A stretch of 64,000 nucleotides of DNA from Neospora caninum Liverpool (Eukaryota > Apicomplexa > Conoidasida > Eucoccidiorida > Sarcocystidae): contig NC_018391.1 in the NCBI RefSeq assembly GCF_000208865.1, positions 1,798,001 through 1,862,000 on the forward strand, read 5' to 3'. This document shows, piece after piece, positions 25,301-37,500 of this stretch. The translations under genes were made by a program, and so were the position numbers. How positions within the stretch are numbered: position 1 is the stretch's first letter; the number at the start of each line of letters is the position of its first letter. Below the pieces are notes generated by a model that saw nothing but the letters and a program-made list of their open reading frames with translations, ran no database searches and was not told where the DNA came from.

Positions 25301-27319
25301 ACGGTCGATGTGCCCTCCAGTTCTGTTGCTATGCCTGTCCTGGAGGAGCTGAGAACGCAGCAGATTAAGAACGAGTTCCTTCACTCCACCAAGTTAAATA
25401 TGGAACAGCAAGGTATGCTACCAAATGCGACGGTCTCGGAAAACAGGTTTTTGGACAGTCTCGCAGAGTCGCTTTTTGCGCTACTGAAAGTACAAGTACC
25501 CTGTATGAAATCGGGCGCTGAGAAATTGCCCTTTCGGCGACGTTGTTAGAAGGTCTTCGACGCGAGCCGCTCCTGCTTCTGCAGGGACATTAGGATGATG
25601 GTTCTGGCGTTGTTATTGAGAACTAATGTTTGCGAATCAATCGGTTTTCACTTGAATTCTCGGAGACATGGAGATTTCTTTTCTGAACTTGCTCGATGCG
25701 TGGAGACTTCTGCTCGTCCTGAGCCCTATCTATTTTAGAGATGTCGTGAAGCCTTACTAAGGCTTGTCAGATATATGCATGCTAGCGGTATAAGGACCAG
25801 GCCGAACCTGGTGAAAGGAATTTGCTTTGTTAGTAAGCCACTCTCTTTCCTAATTCCCAAAATGTTGCCGAATTATGTGCATACAGCCGTTGTGACGTTG
25901 GTGAGTGGTTCTTGAACAAAACTGGGAGTTCCGAAGCCTACTGTCTTTGTGTCTTTTCGTGTATGCAGTCCAAGAGCAGCAAATGAACGGCGCTGAAAGG
26001 CGGGCCGAGAGCAGGGCTAAGCAAGGGATGCAGAAGGATGTAAGAAGGCTGTTTTTCTGGGATCCGGATTTGCACGAGGCAGCTGCCTATCCACCGGGTG
26101 CCAGTGTTGTTTGCGTGTATCTCTATCCGTGGGGGATGCATTATTTGTGACACAACTATTGCGGCATCTCACTGTGGCTTATAGTGTTCGAAAGACGACA
26201 ACAGGCCCGCGGAAGACTCCGTAAAGACTTGCCATTGGTGGATATTTCGACCCTTACACCTATGTCTGCCTCCCAGGCGTTGACTGAAGGCATCAAACGA
26301 AGAGAGAGGTATCAACGGATGGCCAACAAGGCTATAGCAGAAGTAAAGGAGGCCGCTAGAAACATCGAACGAGCCGGGTGTCTGCTCACTCTTCGACAGC
26401 AGCAAAGAGATCTGCAGGTCAGTTGGCGCGACAGGGCTCCACTGGGCAGTGCCCACGTCCGGAGTCAATGGTTACCGGGATGCCGCGAAAATTGTTTGGG
26501 GGATATCCAGAAATACCAGTTTCCGTGTCTAAGACATAGTGTTGTTAATAACCGCATCCATCTGCAAGTTCCGCGCTCCACACTAATCGATAGAAGAACG
26601 AAGAGACAACCCTTTGTCGTCATTCTCCGCATTAGGGTGGCTAATGCACGTGTGCAGGGTGTAGGCGGGCATCCGGATATGAGTGCGTGAACATGTGGAC
26701 ATATGTATCAATAGATCGAAGAGCGTTGTTGTGTGGCAGTAGGGAAATGCAGAGGAGGGCAACACGACAGTAACGACGACGACTCAGGATCAGCAAATTG
26801 AAACAATGAGGACAGTGGCCTTAAAGTGGAATCGCGAGAACCCCATATTATTTTTTCATCAGCTGGCGGTGGCCAAGCCCCTAGAGCCGACAGAATCTTC
26901 CATCGTTTCTTGGTCCGAGTTTCTCATTGATATGTTTATGTAGCAAAACATGCAGCAGATCCTCTTCGAGGCAGCAAGAACGCGGAGGGCGGAGGAGAGG
27001 CTACTATCAGAAAGGATTCAGCAGGTTTGGCGTCAGCCGATGCAGTCCCTCTCTAATACCAGCGGAGCAGCGTGTATGAAATGACTGCCCTCACGCTTCC
27101 CCCCCTCCCCCCACTGAATCGACCGAGGCGCATACCGGTGTTTCTGTGAGTTTTTGAGAGTACTTCGGTATTGGCAAAAGCACAGCAGGAACCAAAGAGA
27201 ATTTTCAGATACCGTCCCAGGTCGCAGACGCTACTGTGACTGGCAGAGGCGGCACGGGAGAGAACGCGAGCCTACCGGCGTTGCAACGCTTGCTAGACAG
27301 TGACTCTCGATTGTTATGA
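16390..27319 (+). CDS. CFAP99: CFAP99-like cilia- and flagella-associated protein
   Basis: Axonemal protein expected in the flagella of male gametes. Exons: 16390-16577, 17401-17614, 17771-18698, 19131-19223, 19932-20035, 20625-20773, 21165-21354, 21961-22034, 22725-22923, 23525-23625, 23939-24062, 24771-24821, 24864-24968, 25031-25105 (tentative), 25346-25412, 25969-26039, 26205-26417, 26956-27024, 27209-27319; about 1,040 aa. The N-terminus carries the family's helical domain (AEEFLK, then YMVIIYLLVFKVDEMG, then YLLLDFLFNEEA and YDAAYVDQVLMP). Further on are REFTEWQQKERKKQ and NGMPLAEVKARLE, both typical of CFAP99, followed by long charged coiled-coil exons. Exon 3 adds an acidic low-complexity insert absent from animal proteins as I know them. 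The 3' half is less certain, especially the junctions around 24948-25346 and the acceptor at 26204. The start Met leads directly into the conserved domain. Confidence 0.82.
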
Positions 27320-29004
27320 TGGCCAGGACGAGGATAAAGAACAGAAAGAGATTCCGCAGTGTCGTCCCTCACTATGCCGCTCCATGTGATTTCTTGTGGT
27401 GACTGGGAACTTTTAGCTTGTTACGCATTTACGTGATAAGTGGCGTTCGTGCCTTAAGTTGCTCTTGAAGGCAAACATCAGAAGCGACTTTGTCTTACAC
27501 CGCCTCTCGAATGCATCATCGGCATATGCGCCTACCGGTAATCTCGGCAAGAATGCCAAGCGAAAGTTTTTTGTATTTGAACATGGCTTCAACTTTCGCC
27601 CAGTGACGTTACTCGACATAGATGGCACATGCTATAAGACTCATCAACTACGGCACAACTTCTTGAACGAGGATACATGTGGCCATTGCCGAACTGGACA
27701 AAATCTGTGGACCGTCCAATCGTCATCTTTGGGCACCGATGTTCATCACTTTGCAGTGTGCAAGTGCGTAGGTGATGGAGGTCCCCCGAGCTGTCAGCAA
27801 AGAACTGTTTTTTCTTTTAACAGGCCCCTCACACCTCACTGTTCTTGCTAAAAATGCATCCAGCCATTCCTTCGCCGCTACGAGTCAAGACAGTACCTGC
27901 ATCTGGACAGGCCCCGCCTGATCCGTCACTGGAACAGAAGTACTTCTTTTCGGGCGCAGTCACTCTCTCTCGTCTATCCTTCGCACCTAACTTCTGCACG
28001 GGAGAGGGGGGGGTGGGTGATGCTGGACGGAAGGTTTCCTGTATAAGCCGATTTCGGCGGAAATTTCGGTGTCCCCGCAATAGATGATTAAATGTCCGAG
28101 CGGCAACTACTTCCTGCCCTGCGCGCCGTCGTACTGCTCTCCTCTGGGCTGAAAACAGGCTGAGAGCGCCAGCAACGACGCCCTTAAAATCGTTTCTGTG
28201 TTCTCGTGTTTTCTGCTTCTTCGTGTTGTGGCGCTGCTGCTTCTGTGTTTTGGGGGACATCTGATCCAAACCATACTGTCGTGGAGTTTCCATATTTGCA
28301 GAGGACCAGTCCGCTCCTGTCACTCAACAGGTGAGAACTTTTCTAAAAGGGGTATCACGTCTTTTACGTTTTCTTACGTTTTGCCAAGGACTTTCTTTCC
28401 GTTATGAGTAGCAGTTGTCGAAGACCGACGGGAGTCAGGGGAATTTCTTAATTTTTGCTGGGACAGAGACGCGGTGCATTGCTGTCAGAAAAGAAGTGTC
28501 CGCAATCCTGCGTGGTCCCGCACAACGTAATTTGTGGGCACAATTTTTGCCGGTGGCGCAAGTTTTCTGAGGAATCTTGTGCCGTGCTGCAGTCACAATT
28601 TGTGTGGTCACAAATTCTCCACCATGAATAATGTGCGAGAATTCGTCTAGTGAATTTTAGGAAGCTACAGGCAACGCGTACTACTAATTCCTTGGCATTG
28701 TGTGTGGACAACATCCCATCGTCGCCCTGTGTATGGCCTTCCGTTGTGTGAGATTTGGATATGCGCCGCTCTGTTCATGCACATTTAACGCTGGCCACTC
28801 AGACGTGGGCCGACTCTTATGCGCAGTTGATTAAACGGCCGCGCTGAGATTTCACGCCACCCCACCAGCAGGAAAGACATCGAAGGCTTTTGAGCTCGCT
28901 TGCCGGTGATGTCGTGCAACGTGGCGCCGTGCTGGGTTTTCCTGCAGCCTGTCTTGATGGTGCTTGCCTTCTGTTTGTTTGTGTACACCTTCGCAGGGTT
29001 TCTG
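27320..29004. other. Intergenic region between CFAP99-like and eIF1 genes
   Basis: Should contain the CFAP99-like 3' untranslated region and the eIF1 promoter. Open frames reach about 130-160 codons on each strand but lack an ATG in good context or recognisable motifs. A GT-rich stretch near 28500-28640 repeats variants of cacaatttgtg, without a clear tandem structure. Confidence 0.5.
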
Positions 29005-29553
29005 ATGTCACTCGACATTCAAAACTTCGGTGTCTCTGACCCTTTTGCCAATGACACCTCCCAGGCAGGTGGTGCCGGCGGCTCTGCAACTCACCTTATT
29101 CGTAAGTGGAGAGAACCAAGTAGGGCACTGTCGAGCGCATCGACGTGCCACGGCTTCGTGAAGAATGAAGATTCGCGGTGAGGTGTAATTGTACGATTTA
29201 CGTTTTTCTACATTTGGTGTCGCAGCTGTTGAGTGGCTCTCATCGCATGGATTCGTGTGGCGTATTGAAATTGCGAATTATGTAGGTTTTTTCGTGTGTG
29301 TGCAGATATCAGGAATCAGCAGCGTAACGGGAGGAAGAGTGTGACGACGGTTCAGGGGCTAGATAAGTCCTTCGACCTGAAGAAAATGGTTCGAGCCTTG
29401 AAAAAGCAGTTTAGTTGTAATGGGACAGTGATCGAGGATCCCGAACACGGGAGTATCATCCAACTGCAAGGCGATCAACGTCATGCTGTGAAAGAGTTTC
29501 TTGAAAAGGAAGCAATCTGCAGTGTCGACCAGATTCGCATTCACGGTGCCTAA
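29005..29553 (+). CDS. eIF1: Translation initiation factor eIF1 (SUI1)
   Basis: Small factor of the 43S preinitiation complex that binds the 40S platform near the P site and enforces start-codon selection. Two exons, 29005-29101 and 29306-29553, join in phase to 114 aa, the usual size for eIF1. The N-terminal tail reads MSLDIQNFGVSDPF, close to eukaryotic eIF1. Exon 2 has the SUI1 fold with RNGRKSVTTVQGL, the basic KKMVRALKKQFSCNG helix, IQLQGDQR and the C-terminal strand VDQIRIHG. The start is fixed by the conserved N-terminus and by upstream stops. It lies alone on the plus strand between the CFAP99-like gene and the gap-associated gene. Nothing in it departs from the family. Confidence 0.96.
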
Positions 29554-30934
29554 TCCGACTCCCCAGAAGGCGGGATTCGGGATGCGAGACGAATTGCATC
29601 CGGTGTCTAGTAGTGTTATCCTCCCTTGCGTGCAAGAGAATTTTCTACTTGTGGGCTGAAGAGCGTTGTATCGTGTGTTTGGACCTGTTCATGGGTGCCA
29701 ACATTATTGCAGAGAACATACACACCGTTCCCAGAAGGGTTCTGACAGGGAAGGAAACAGTGTCGCACTGAGCTTTCTGTTCACATGACATTGAAGACAC
29801 TTGCTTGTCGTCGTAGGGGTGGGGAGGCAGGCGCACTTCGTGTGTGTGTGGGATCGCGAAGTGTGACACATTTTTTCTCAAGTCACGCTTTACGGTGGTA
29901 GGTGAGGCGGGGATTTTGTGTAAGATGCTCGCGCTGGTTGGAAAGACTTTCTCAACGCTAAAACTATTTTCTTTGGGGACATTTCAGCTGCCTTTGCCAG
30001 TGTTGCTGTTTTCTGCGAACTCTGGTTATACGACGTACCCCAGAGCTCAGGCTCCTTGCCCGATACACAACTTTAGGAAACACTGCGCAGCGTCGTTCAC
30101 TACAAACTGGGTCCGGCGGCTGTGTCACTTTTGACGCCTAGACTGCCATTTGAAACGTAGGCGTTGAGCATGAGACGGTTTTGGGGCGACAGGTGGCGAA
30201 ACATGAAGGATTCAAGACCAGGGGCAGCTTAAGACGCATATTTGCAGTGAGCAACTATGCACTTGTGTAACACATCAGGGTGTGGCATCTATGGAAAACG
30301 TGAGAGGACGTGTTCAAGATCGTGGAGAATCACCGCCACAAGCTACGGGAGGATGTGCTGCTTCTTCGGGGGACACTGATGGTTACAGTAGCATGGAACC
30401 TGTACCGGGCAACCGCATTTGGCGGGAGGCTGAAATTTTTTCTAATGAAACTGCATGCTGAAGCGTCAAGAGTACAGGCCATACACTGGAGCCGAGGAAG
30501 ACATTATCAGTTGACACGACGCCTATATGGAGGCGATTTTGTCGAGTCCCACTTCAAATTGATCGATTTGCGCGGCAGGTATGCTTCTGACTGCAGCTGC
30601 ATGTCGAAGGGAACACAAGTATCCGAACGAGACTAGTCGTAGGGCGGCGTCCCTGTATGTCGTGCCCGTACTCTAGGGGAGTTTTCACCGGCTTAGGAGC
30701 TGGAACGCCTTCTACCCAAGAGTGAATGAATTTAATCCGCGTGTATTCTACGAGATGCAACGTTATACACGCATGTGTCGTATCAGACACTCGCTCTGAA
30801 AAGTGAGCGTGTCTACAACACTCGGAAAACCGCGGCTTTCGGGATGCCACTGATTCTTGTCCAGCTGCGACAATTGAGACTAGCACTCTGGTTTCTGGCT
30901 CCGATTGGTGATCACCTAACATGATATTTCCAGG
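29554..30934. other. Intergenic region, possible 5' exon of the downstream gene
   Basis: Contains the eIF1 3' end. An ATG at 30291 opens a frame of about 56 codons starting MENVRGRVQDRGES that ends at TGA; it could be a first exon of the gene interrupted by the assembly gap, but no splice joint could be confirmed. Nothing else is recognisable. Confidence 0.3.
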
Positions 30935-31635
30935 CCGTAAACAGACGTGCCCAAACGAAGGAGAAAAACAACAGTTCATCAAAAATTCACAAATGGACGA
31001 TAGTCTCGCGCTTGTCCGAGCCCGGAAACGCCAGGAAAGAGCCTCTTCTCGTCGAGTTTTGCACAACCGCAAGCTAGCCCAGTCCACCCCAAAAGAGCAT
31101 TTCTTGCACGGGGGCTTGTCCGAGGACAGAGCCGGCTCCGGATGCCTGCATATATGCTAGGCCACACTGGGGACGTGGCCATCCTGCCAAATCTTCTTCT
31201 ATAAGTAATACACGATTATCTGTTGCGACCCTAGCCAAGTTCCGAACTATCCCTGCGAGCAGATCTCCAGAAACGTGTGCAGTTGCCCGCAAGATATTAC
31301 TAATGGAGCGGAAGACGCCAGAGATGAACAGAGCAGGAAATTCGAAACGGGTTTTCGCTGGTTTCTCCATGCCTTCGCACCCGACTGTTTTCTGTTCGCG
31401 TTCTGGACCTTTGNNNNNNNNNNNNNNNNNNNNNNNNNNNNNNNNNNNNNNNNNNNNNNNNNNNNNNNNNNNNNNNNNNNNNNNNNNNNNNNNNNNNNNN
31501 NNNNNNNNNNNNNGGGGGAGGTAGAAGAAGGGGCATGTTATAAACCCAGACTTTGCAGCGTTAGCAAAGAAATTGAAACAGCAGCATGCCGACCCCATAT
31601 TCGTGAAGGGCATCAAAAGGCGCAAGAGGCGTTAA
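30935..31635 (+). CDS. Unidentified basic protein, C-terminal part, interrupted by assembly gap
   Basis: I do not recognise this gene. An acceptor-like site at about 30934 precedes a hydrophilic, charged frame containing DDSLALVRARKRQER. A second candidate segment precedes the gap, containing ARKILLMERKTPEM (about 31283-31361). After the gap, an acceptor at 31522-31524 leads into a clean frame (31525-31635) reading NPDFAALAKKLKQQ, then HADPIFVKGIKRRKRR and a stop. The strongly basic tail is typical of nucleolar or ribosome-biogenesis proteins, but no family could be assigned. The gap at 31414-31513 removes the sequence needed to join the pieces. The post-gap exon is the best supported part; the upstream ones may be chance frames. 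Confidence 0.3.
31414..31513. other. Assembly gap of 100 N
   Basis: Exactly 100 unknown bases, the conventional placeholder for a gap of unknown size. The true missing length may differ. It is flanked by G-rich sequence on the right (gggggagg) and interrupts the unidentified plus-strand gene. Confidence 0.99.
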
Positions 31636-34500
31636 AGTTAATCGGCGGATCGTTTGTTGCTGGTCAGGTTCGTGGATTTACAGATATCGAGGGCCCCCAG
31701 CAGGAAAGAGTGAACGAAGCCGAACGGGCCGTCGGACATTAATGCTTCTCGAGGCCGAAGGGGGCGGGGGGTGAGTGACGGGATGTCACGGTGGAAACAT
31801 CACACGATACCTGGGGTTTCAAATGACACAGCAGTCCCTTATAACTTTGATGGCCTGTTCCCGACTTAATCAGCATTGATTTCATGCGAAGCCGTAGTCT
31901 GGAAGTTAGATGCCCTCTGTGCAGCAGGAGAGCAGCTCCAGTATTGAGACTAACACAGAAACAGACACTTCAGACGTCTCAAATACTTAACGTGACCCAC
32001 TCAATGCATATGAAGCTTCCTTGTCGCAGAGCTTTTGACACCGTGTGCGTCCGAACGGTTTTCCCGTTGGTCTGCGAACAACTGATGTTTGCCGTTGCTC
32101 CAGTAGTATTTCACCCATAGCTGTTCAAAGTAGTCAGGCCATCGAACAACAAACCGAACGGTAGAAACCGCAGCCGTCCGTCAGGGGACCGGTGCACATC
32201 ACCCGCAATGGCTTTCAATACCGGAAAGGTGTTCCTCGCCCGCAGCCACTGCTGCATTCAGGACTGGAGACCGTCGCGAATGGCTATACAGGTAACTCGG
32301 CCCATTTTCCCCTCTTTTCCGCTGTCTCAGCGTGCTGCCGATCCTGGCCTCTCCTCTTTTCTGTTCGAATACATGCACCATTTCTCCTGCGATGCACAGT
32401 CTCTCGGTGTTTCAGTCTAGCTAGTTCTTATTTCTGTCAAAAAAACCCGTCTCCGCTTTTCTTTCCGAAGCGAACCAGCGATCGTAGGCGTTCTTGATGT
32501 TCTTATTTGTGCTACGCCGACTGGTCCCCGGTTTGGGGGCACCGTGCGCCGCCATTCAAGTGGGAAATGCATTCACGCGGCGTTTGTGTTTCTGCTTGGT
32601 GATCGCGACTGAAATACACGTTTCAGCAACCTATTCCGTAGTGGGATTTCGACGAATGCTTGGGAGCTGGAAGATCATTTCTCGTGATAAACGGCGTCCG
32701 CCTGTGCCAGGCAGTTCCGAAGGACATGGTCTACGCTCGGCTGTAGCTACACATGGAAGCTCCACAGTCCTGTGTATTGGGAACCGTTTCGAAATTCAAC
32801 TCCACTCCCTCAGTCCACAAATTAGCTGTTTCTCCTTCCTATGCTATCGCTACTCTCGTGCTTCTCTGCTTCTAGCTTGGTGCGTACTCGTCTTCACGCA
32901 CACAACTCCGTCACAGACCTCTGGTTGCCTTGAGAACCAGGACACCCTCGTTTGCGTCAGAAAAACCTCAGACATCCCTTAAACGGGTTCCTTCCTCCGT
33001 TCTCCTCTCACTGTTCTCGACAATGAATTCAGGTGTTTTTCCTGTGCAGCGGATACCGTCACCGAGACATCGAGGGCAGTCTGCAGAGCAAAGTGCTCCG
33101 ATACATTCACGAACGGTGTCGACGTTCCTTTCTTTCTTTTTGCAGGCTTTCTGGCCACACAAAACCCGAAAAGGAGACGGGGAAGTCCTTCGAGGCGACG
33201 TTCTCGCGCGTCAGCGAGTAAGGACAAATGTGGCCGCCTGGATCTGTTGCTCCCAGCGTGTGTCTGTGAGCGGCGCGTCCTCACGAAACCGGCCCCAGCC
33301 ATGCCGTCGATTCTTACGAACCAAAACGTTCGTGCCGTCGAGTCTGTACAATGAGGCGTCTTGCGGCGGACAGGGATGGTGAAAAGATGCAGGACACAGT
33401 CGAATGGTGACCGTTTCTTGTCTGCTTTCCCGCCGCACACATGCAGCGAAAAAAAGGGGTTGCATGCGGGAGGCGTGCCGTTGGTGAAAAGAGCTCGGAG
33501 GCCGACGTGTTTTCTCTCCGTCTTTTCCCTGTCTGTTCCATCTCTTGATCTCGACGCTTTTCGCAGGAATTGAAGCCCCGTGTCGAAAACAGTCGAAAAG
33601 CAAAGAGCTCCTCTTTCGGCGATGCTCTCCGGCGCAGAACGTTTTCCGTAAACGAGGGCGGAACGCGAGGGATCGTCGACTGAAGTAAACGTTGCTCTCG
33701 TCCTTCCGCGGCGTGGCACGAGTTCTCGTCGAACTCGCAAATTGCTTTTCAAAGTCCCCCGAATAATGTCGTTCTTTCAGTCTGGATACCGAACCTTTTC
33801 ACCGTCGTTTTGTTTCTGTTGAAATGGATCGCTGAAAGGCGCGTGTGTCGACGTTTTTCCTGTGGGGCATGCCTTTCTGTCTTCATTTTCCCGTTCGTTC
33901 CGAGCTGCTAACAAGCGGTTTTTTTTTCCCGTCTTCTGCTCTTCCCGCGCCTCTCGTGGTCTCGAGTCCCCATTCTCTCCGTTTCCTGGCCCGCGCGCCG
34001 TATTTCCTCTGCCTCGTGCCGAGGCCCCTGCCGCTGTATGCAGAACTCCACAAAGCCTTCCCCTTGGAATAGGCACGTCTACCTACATCGTCTTTTGAAT
34101 ATCTGTACGTAAAGACGGTCGGACTTTCTGTAAACCCTCGCTTGAGCACACTGTACGCGAGGCGGCCTTCCGTCGCGCTCCTCATCGCTCGAGTCTCGTC
34201 TCTTGTTCGGCACCTCAGGTCGTTTCATTCAACCTGTTTGTTCGTACTGCCTGTTTCGAGTCTTCTGTTCCCAGTCCCTTCTTTCCCGCGCGGTCTCTCG
34301 CCTTTTGTTGTCAAGACCCCTCCGCCGTATCTCTCTCTCTCTGTCGTGCGGCTTTCCCCTTTCCCGTTCAGCCACGCCGCTGCGCCGCTGCAGCCCGTTG
34401 CGCGTGTCTCGTCTCTCAGTCGCTTCTGCCGCTCGTCTCGCTGACTGCTTGCCGATCTTCCTCTGGCTGTGCCCGTTTCCCCGTCCACGTCTGCGTCACA
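31636..34500. promoter_or_regulatory. Intergenic region and 5' leader of EFTUD2
   Basis: No gene could be supported. From about 33800 to 34490 the plus strand is rich in pyrimidines (runs of tctctctctctgtcg, ttttttttccc), as expected for a long coccidian 5' untranslated region just before the EFTUD2 start. A minus-strand open frame at 32979-33752 (257 codons) is arginine-rich and without motifs, most likely a by-product of base composition. Confidence 0.45.
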
Positions 34501-37500
34501 ATGGACGGCGCGAATTTGTACGATGAGTTCGGCAACTACATTGGGCCCGAACTCGGCGAAGATGAAGAGAGCGAAGGCGAAGAGGAGGAGGTTGACCGTC
34601 CCCTTCCGGTTGTCGGGGAGGAGGACACAGACCACAGCGTCGCCGTGCGCGGCCTCGTGTCGATGGGCGAAGAAGAAGAGCCGCCTTCTGCAGCTGTGGT
34701 TCCCCACGAGCTGAAGAAGTACTACCCTGACCACGCAGAAGTGTACCCCGAAGCCGACACCGTCGTGCAGGAAGAAGACACGCAGCCCATCACGCAGCCC
34801 ATCATCGCGCCCGTGTCGACGGCGGACTTTGATCTCCTCGAAAAACAACTCCCCGTCACTTCTTTCTCCTTCGACTACCTCGCGTCGCTCATGTTCCAGC
34901 CGGAGAGCATCCGCAGCGTTTGCCTCCTGGGCCACCTGCACTCGGGAAAAACGACCTTTCTCGACATGCTCGTCGAGGAGACGCATCGTCCGCCCCACAA
35001 CAGCCGCCGGTCGGCGCCTGCTCGGATGGCGAAAAGGTACACAGACTCGCGGAAGGACGAGCAGCAACGGGCGCTGTCGATCAAGGCCTCGCCCATGTCG
35101 CTCGTTCTCCAGAGCAGCAGATACAAGAACTACCTCTTCAACATCTTCGACACGCCTGGCCACGTGAACTTCAACGACGAGTGCTCAGCGGCGATGCGCT
35201 TGTGCGACGGCGCGATCATTGTCATCGACGCGCTCGAGGGGGTCATGAGCAACACCGACCGCTTGCTGCGGCACGCCGTCGAGGAGCAACTCAACATCGT
35301 CGTCGTCATCAACAAACTAGACCGGCTTATCCTCGAGCTGAGACTCCCGCCGGCAGACGCCTACCACAAAATTCGCCACACTCTCGAAGAGGTAGAAACG
35401 GAGACCGAAGCGAAGGCCAGGGGCGAGGAAGAAGAACGAGCGGGGAGTCCGAGAAGGGGGGCGGGAGGGGGGGTAAGAGTCCGTGCCCTAAACACGAGGA
35501 AGATGCGAAGGAGGGGGTTGAAGCGGAGGGAGACAAGGCATAGAGGACAAAGAGAAGGTGGACTGGCAAACGAGGGAGAAGAGGTGTGAAAGGAACGGAC
35601 AACGGGGACTTCAGAGTGGAAGGTGGACGCGAGGAGGGGAACAGGAAGAGGCCATGGGAATTTGAGGAGAAAAGAGGAGAGTTTTACGAATTCCGTCTTC
35701 ACACACACCACACGCACTCAACACACTCGCAGCATATCTCAGTTCCTCCTTTGATCTTTCAGCCGGACTTTCTTGCTCCGCCTGGCCAGGTGTATCTTTG
35801 CATCTCTGTCAATTCCTTTCATTCAAAACGTTCCCTATCTCTGACGGTGTCTTCTCTCTGTTCGTTCACGTCTGCCGGTGCATGCACGTCTCTGGACGTT
35901 CGTTTGTATTTCCCTGCCTCCCTGTGTGACGCACTTTTCCCCGCTCGAGCGTAGTGTCCATCGCCCGCAGTTCCATATGCTTCTTCTTCTGCTTTCCCCT
36001 TTGTTTTCCCTCCTCTTTCCGTTGCCTTCTCTGCGCCTCCCCCTTTTCCGTGCCCCCATATACGCCGATTTCTCTCTCGCCACCTTCCGATCACCCGCTG
36101 TTCTCTGTTTTTTCTGTTGCCCAGGTGAACAGCATTTTGGAGCAAGTGTGCGAAGTCCGCGGCCGCGAGCCGATTGTCATTTCTCCCTTGAACAACAACG
36201 TGTTGTTCGCCATGGGGCAGTTTGGCCTGGTCTTCTCGACGCGCTCCTTCGCCAAGTTGCACATCGACAGCTACCGCCCCGACAAAAAGGCACACGGACC
36301 GAGAATGCCCGGAGAACCCGCGAGCGTCGAAGCTCTGCGGACCCCCTTCCCCTCCGTCGAAGTTTTTGAACAGGCCCTCTGGGGTGATCTCTGGATTCAT
36401 CCCGAAACCAGAAAAGTCGTCGACAAACCTCCGTTCTCGGTAAGGAACTCAAAAACGCCCCGCTCTCACACAACTCCAATTCTAATACCGATACACATGC
36501 ATATATGCATTTATAAACATATCTAAATCTATACTCATATACATATATATACATATGTATATGTATAGATTATGAAGTGCCTGTATACATTTGTATATAC
36601 TCTATCTATCTACATATGTATGTGCTGGTATACATGTGCACGTATTTGCGTACGTATATGTTTATATACATATTTTAGTGCCAGTGTAGACTCGTATCTG
36701 TACGCAGGAGACGTGGTGTGTATGCGCTTGTTGAGGATGAGAGAAGGGCCGAGCAAGCTGCACACGGTTTCGAAGAATCTCGAACACGTTGACATTCCTG
36801 TGCAGTGAAAAACTCGCTGTCGTTCAAGACGGGTGTCTCTGGTTCCAATCGCTCTCTGTCGTAGCCGCGAGCTGTCAGCGGTGCGGCTCTTGGCATGTTC
36901 GAGATACACCGGTTCCTATCCCGCGAAGCCCTCGCGCGCGCGCGAGTGGGAAAAGCTGCGGACTGTCTCTCTCTGCTCGCTTCGTCGTGCGTTCACTGTG
37001 TCTCCCTTGTTCTTCCCTCGCCGTGCATGCGTCTCTCTTTCTCTCCTTTTCTGCCTTCTGTCTCCTTTCCTGTCTCTCCTGTCTGGGATTCTTGTGCGTG
37101 TTCGGCCCTGGCGGCGACGGGTCACTTCGTAGCTCAGTTTCCCGCGTTTTGCTGTTCTCACAGGACGCGCCGCGAACCTTCGTGGAGTTCATTGTGGAGC
37201 CGCTCTACAAGCTCGTCGCCCACGTTGTCGCGGAGGAACAACCGACGCTTCAGCCTACGCTGGAGGAAGTAAGCGACGATGTGTGTTTCCGGCCTTCTGC
37301 TCCCGCACTGCCGTTCATGACGTGTGGGTCCGCGGATGCTGTGCACAGATGCTTGCACATATCATGCATGAAAACTCCATATAATGCACGTGTGTGTGTA
37401 TATTTATTTATTTATTTCATTTATTTATTTATAAAACTGTGTATATGTGCATTTGTGGACGGGTAGGTGAATAGATCCTTCCGGATGTCTGCTTGTAATA

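Noticed and set aside
27459..27851. 130-codon plus-strand open frame after CFAP99
   Set aside because: Has a non-ATG start and no motif; most likely 3' untranslated sequence.
32979..33752. 257-codon minus-strand open frame upstream of EFTUD2
   Set aside because: Low-complexity arginine-rich frame opposite the EFTUD2 leader; no recognisable domain or supporting splice signals.
34225..35163. 312-codon minus-strand open frame
   Set aside because: Antisense to EFTUD2 exon 1, where acidic codons (GAA/GAG) produce few stops on the other strand.
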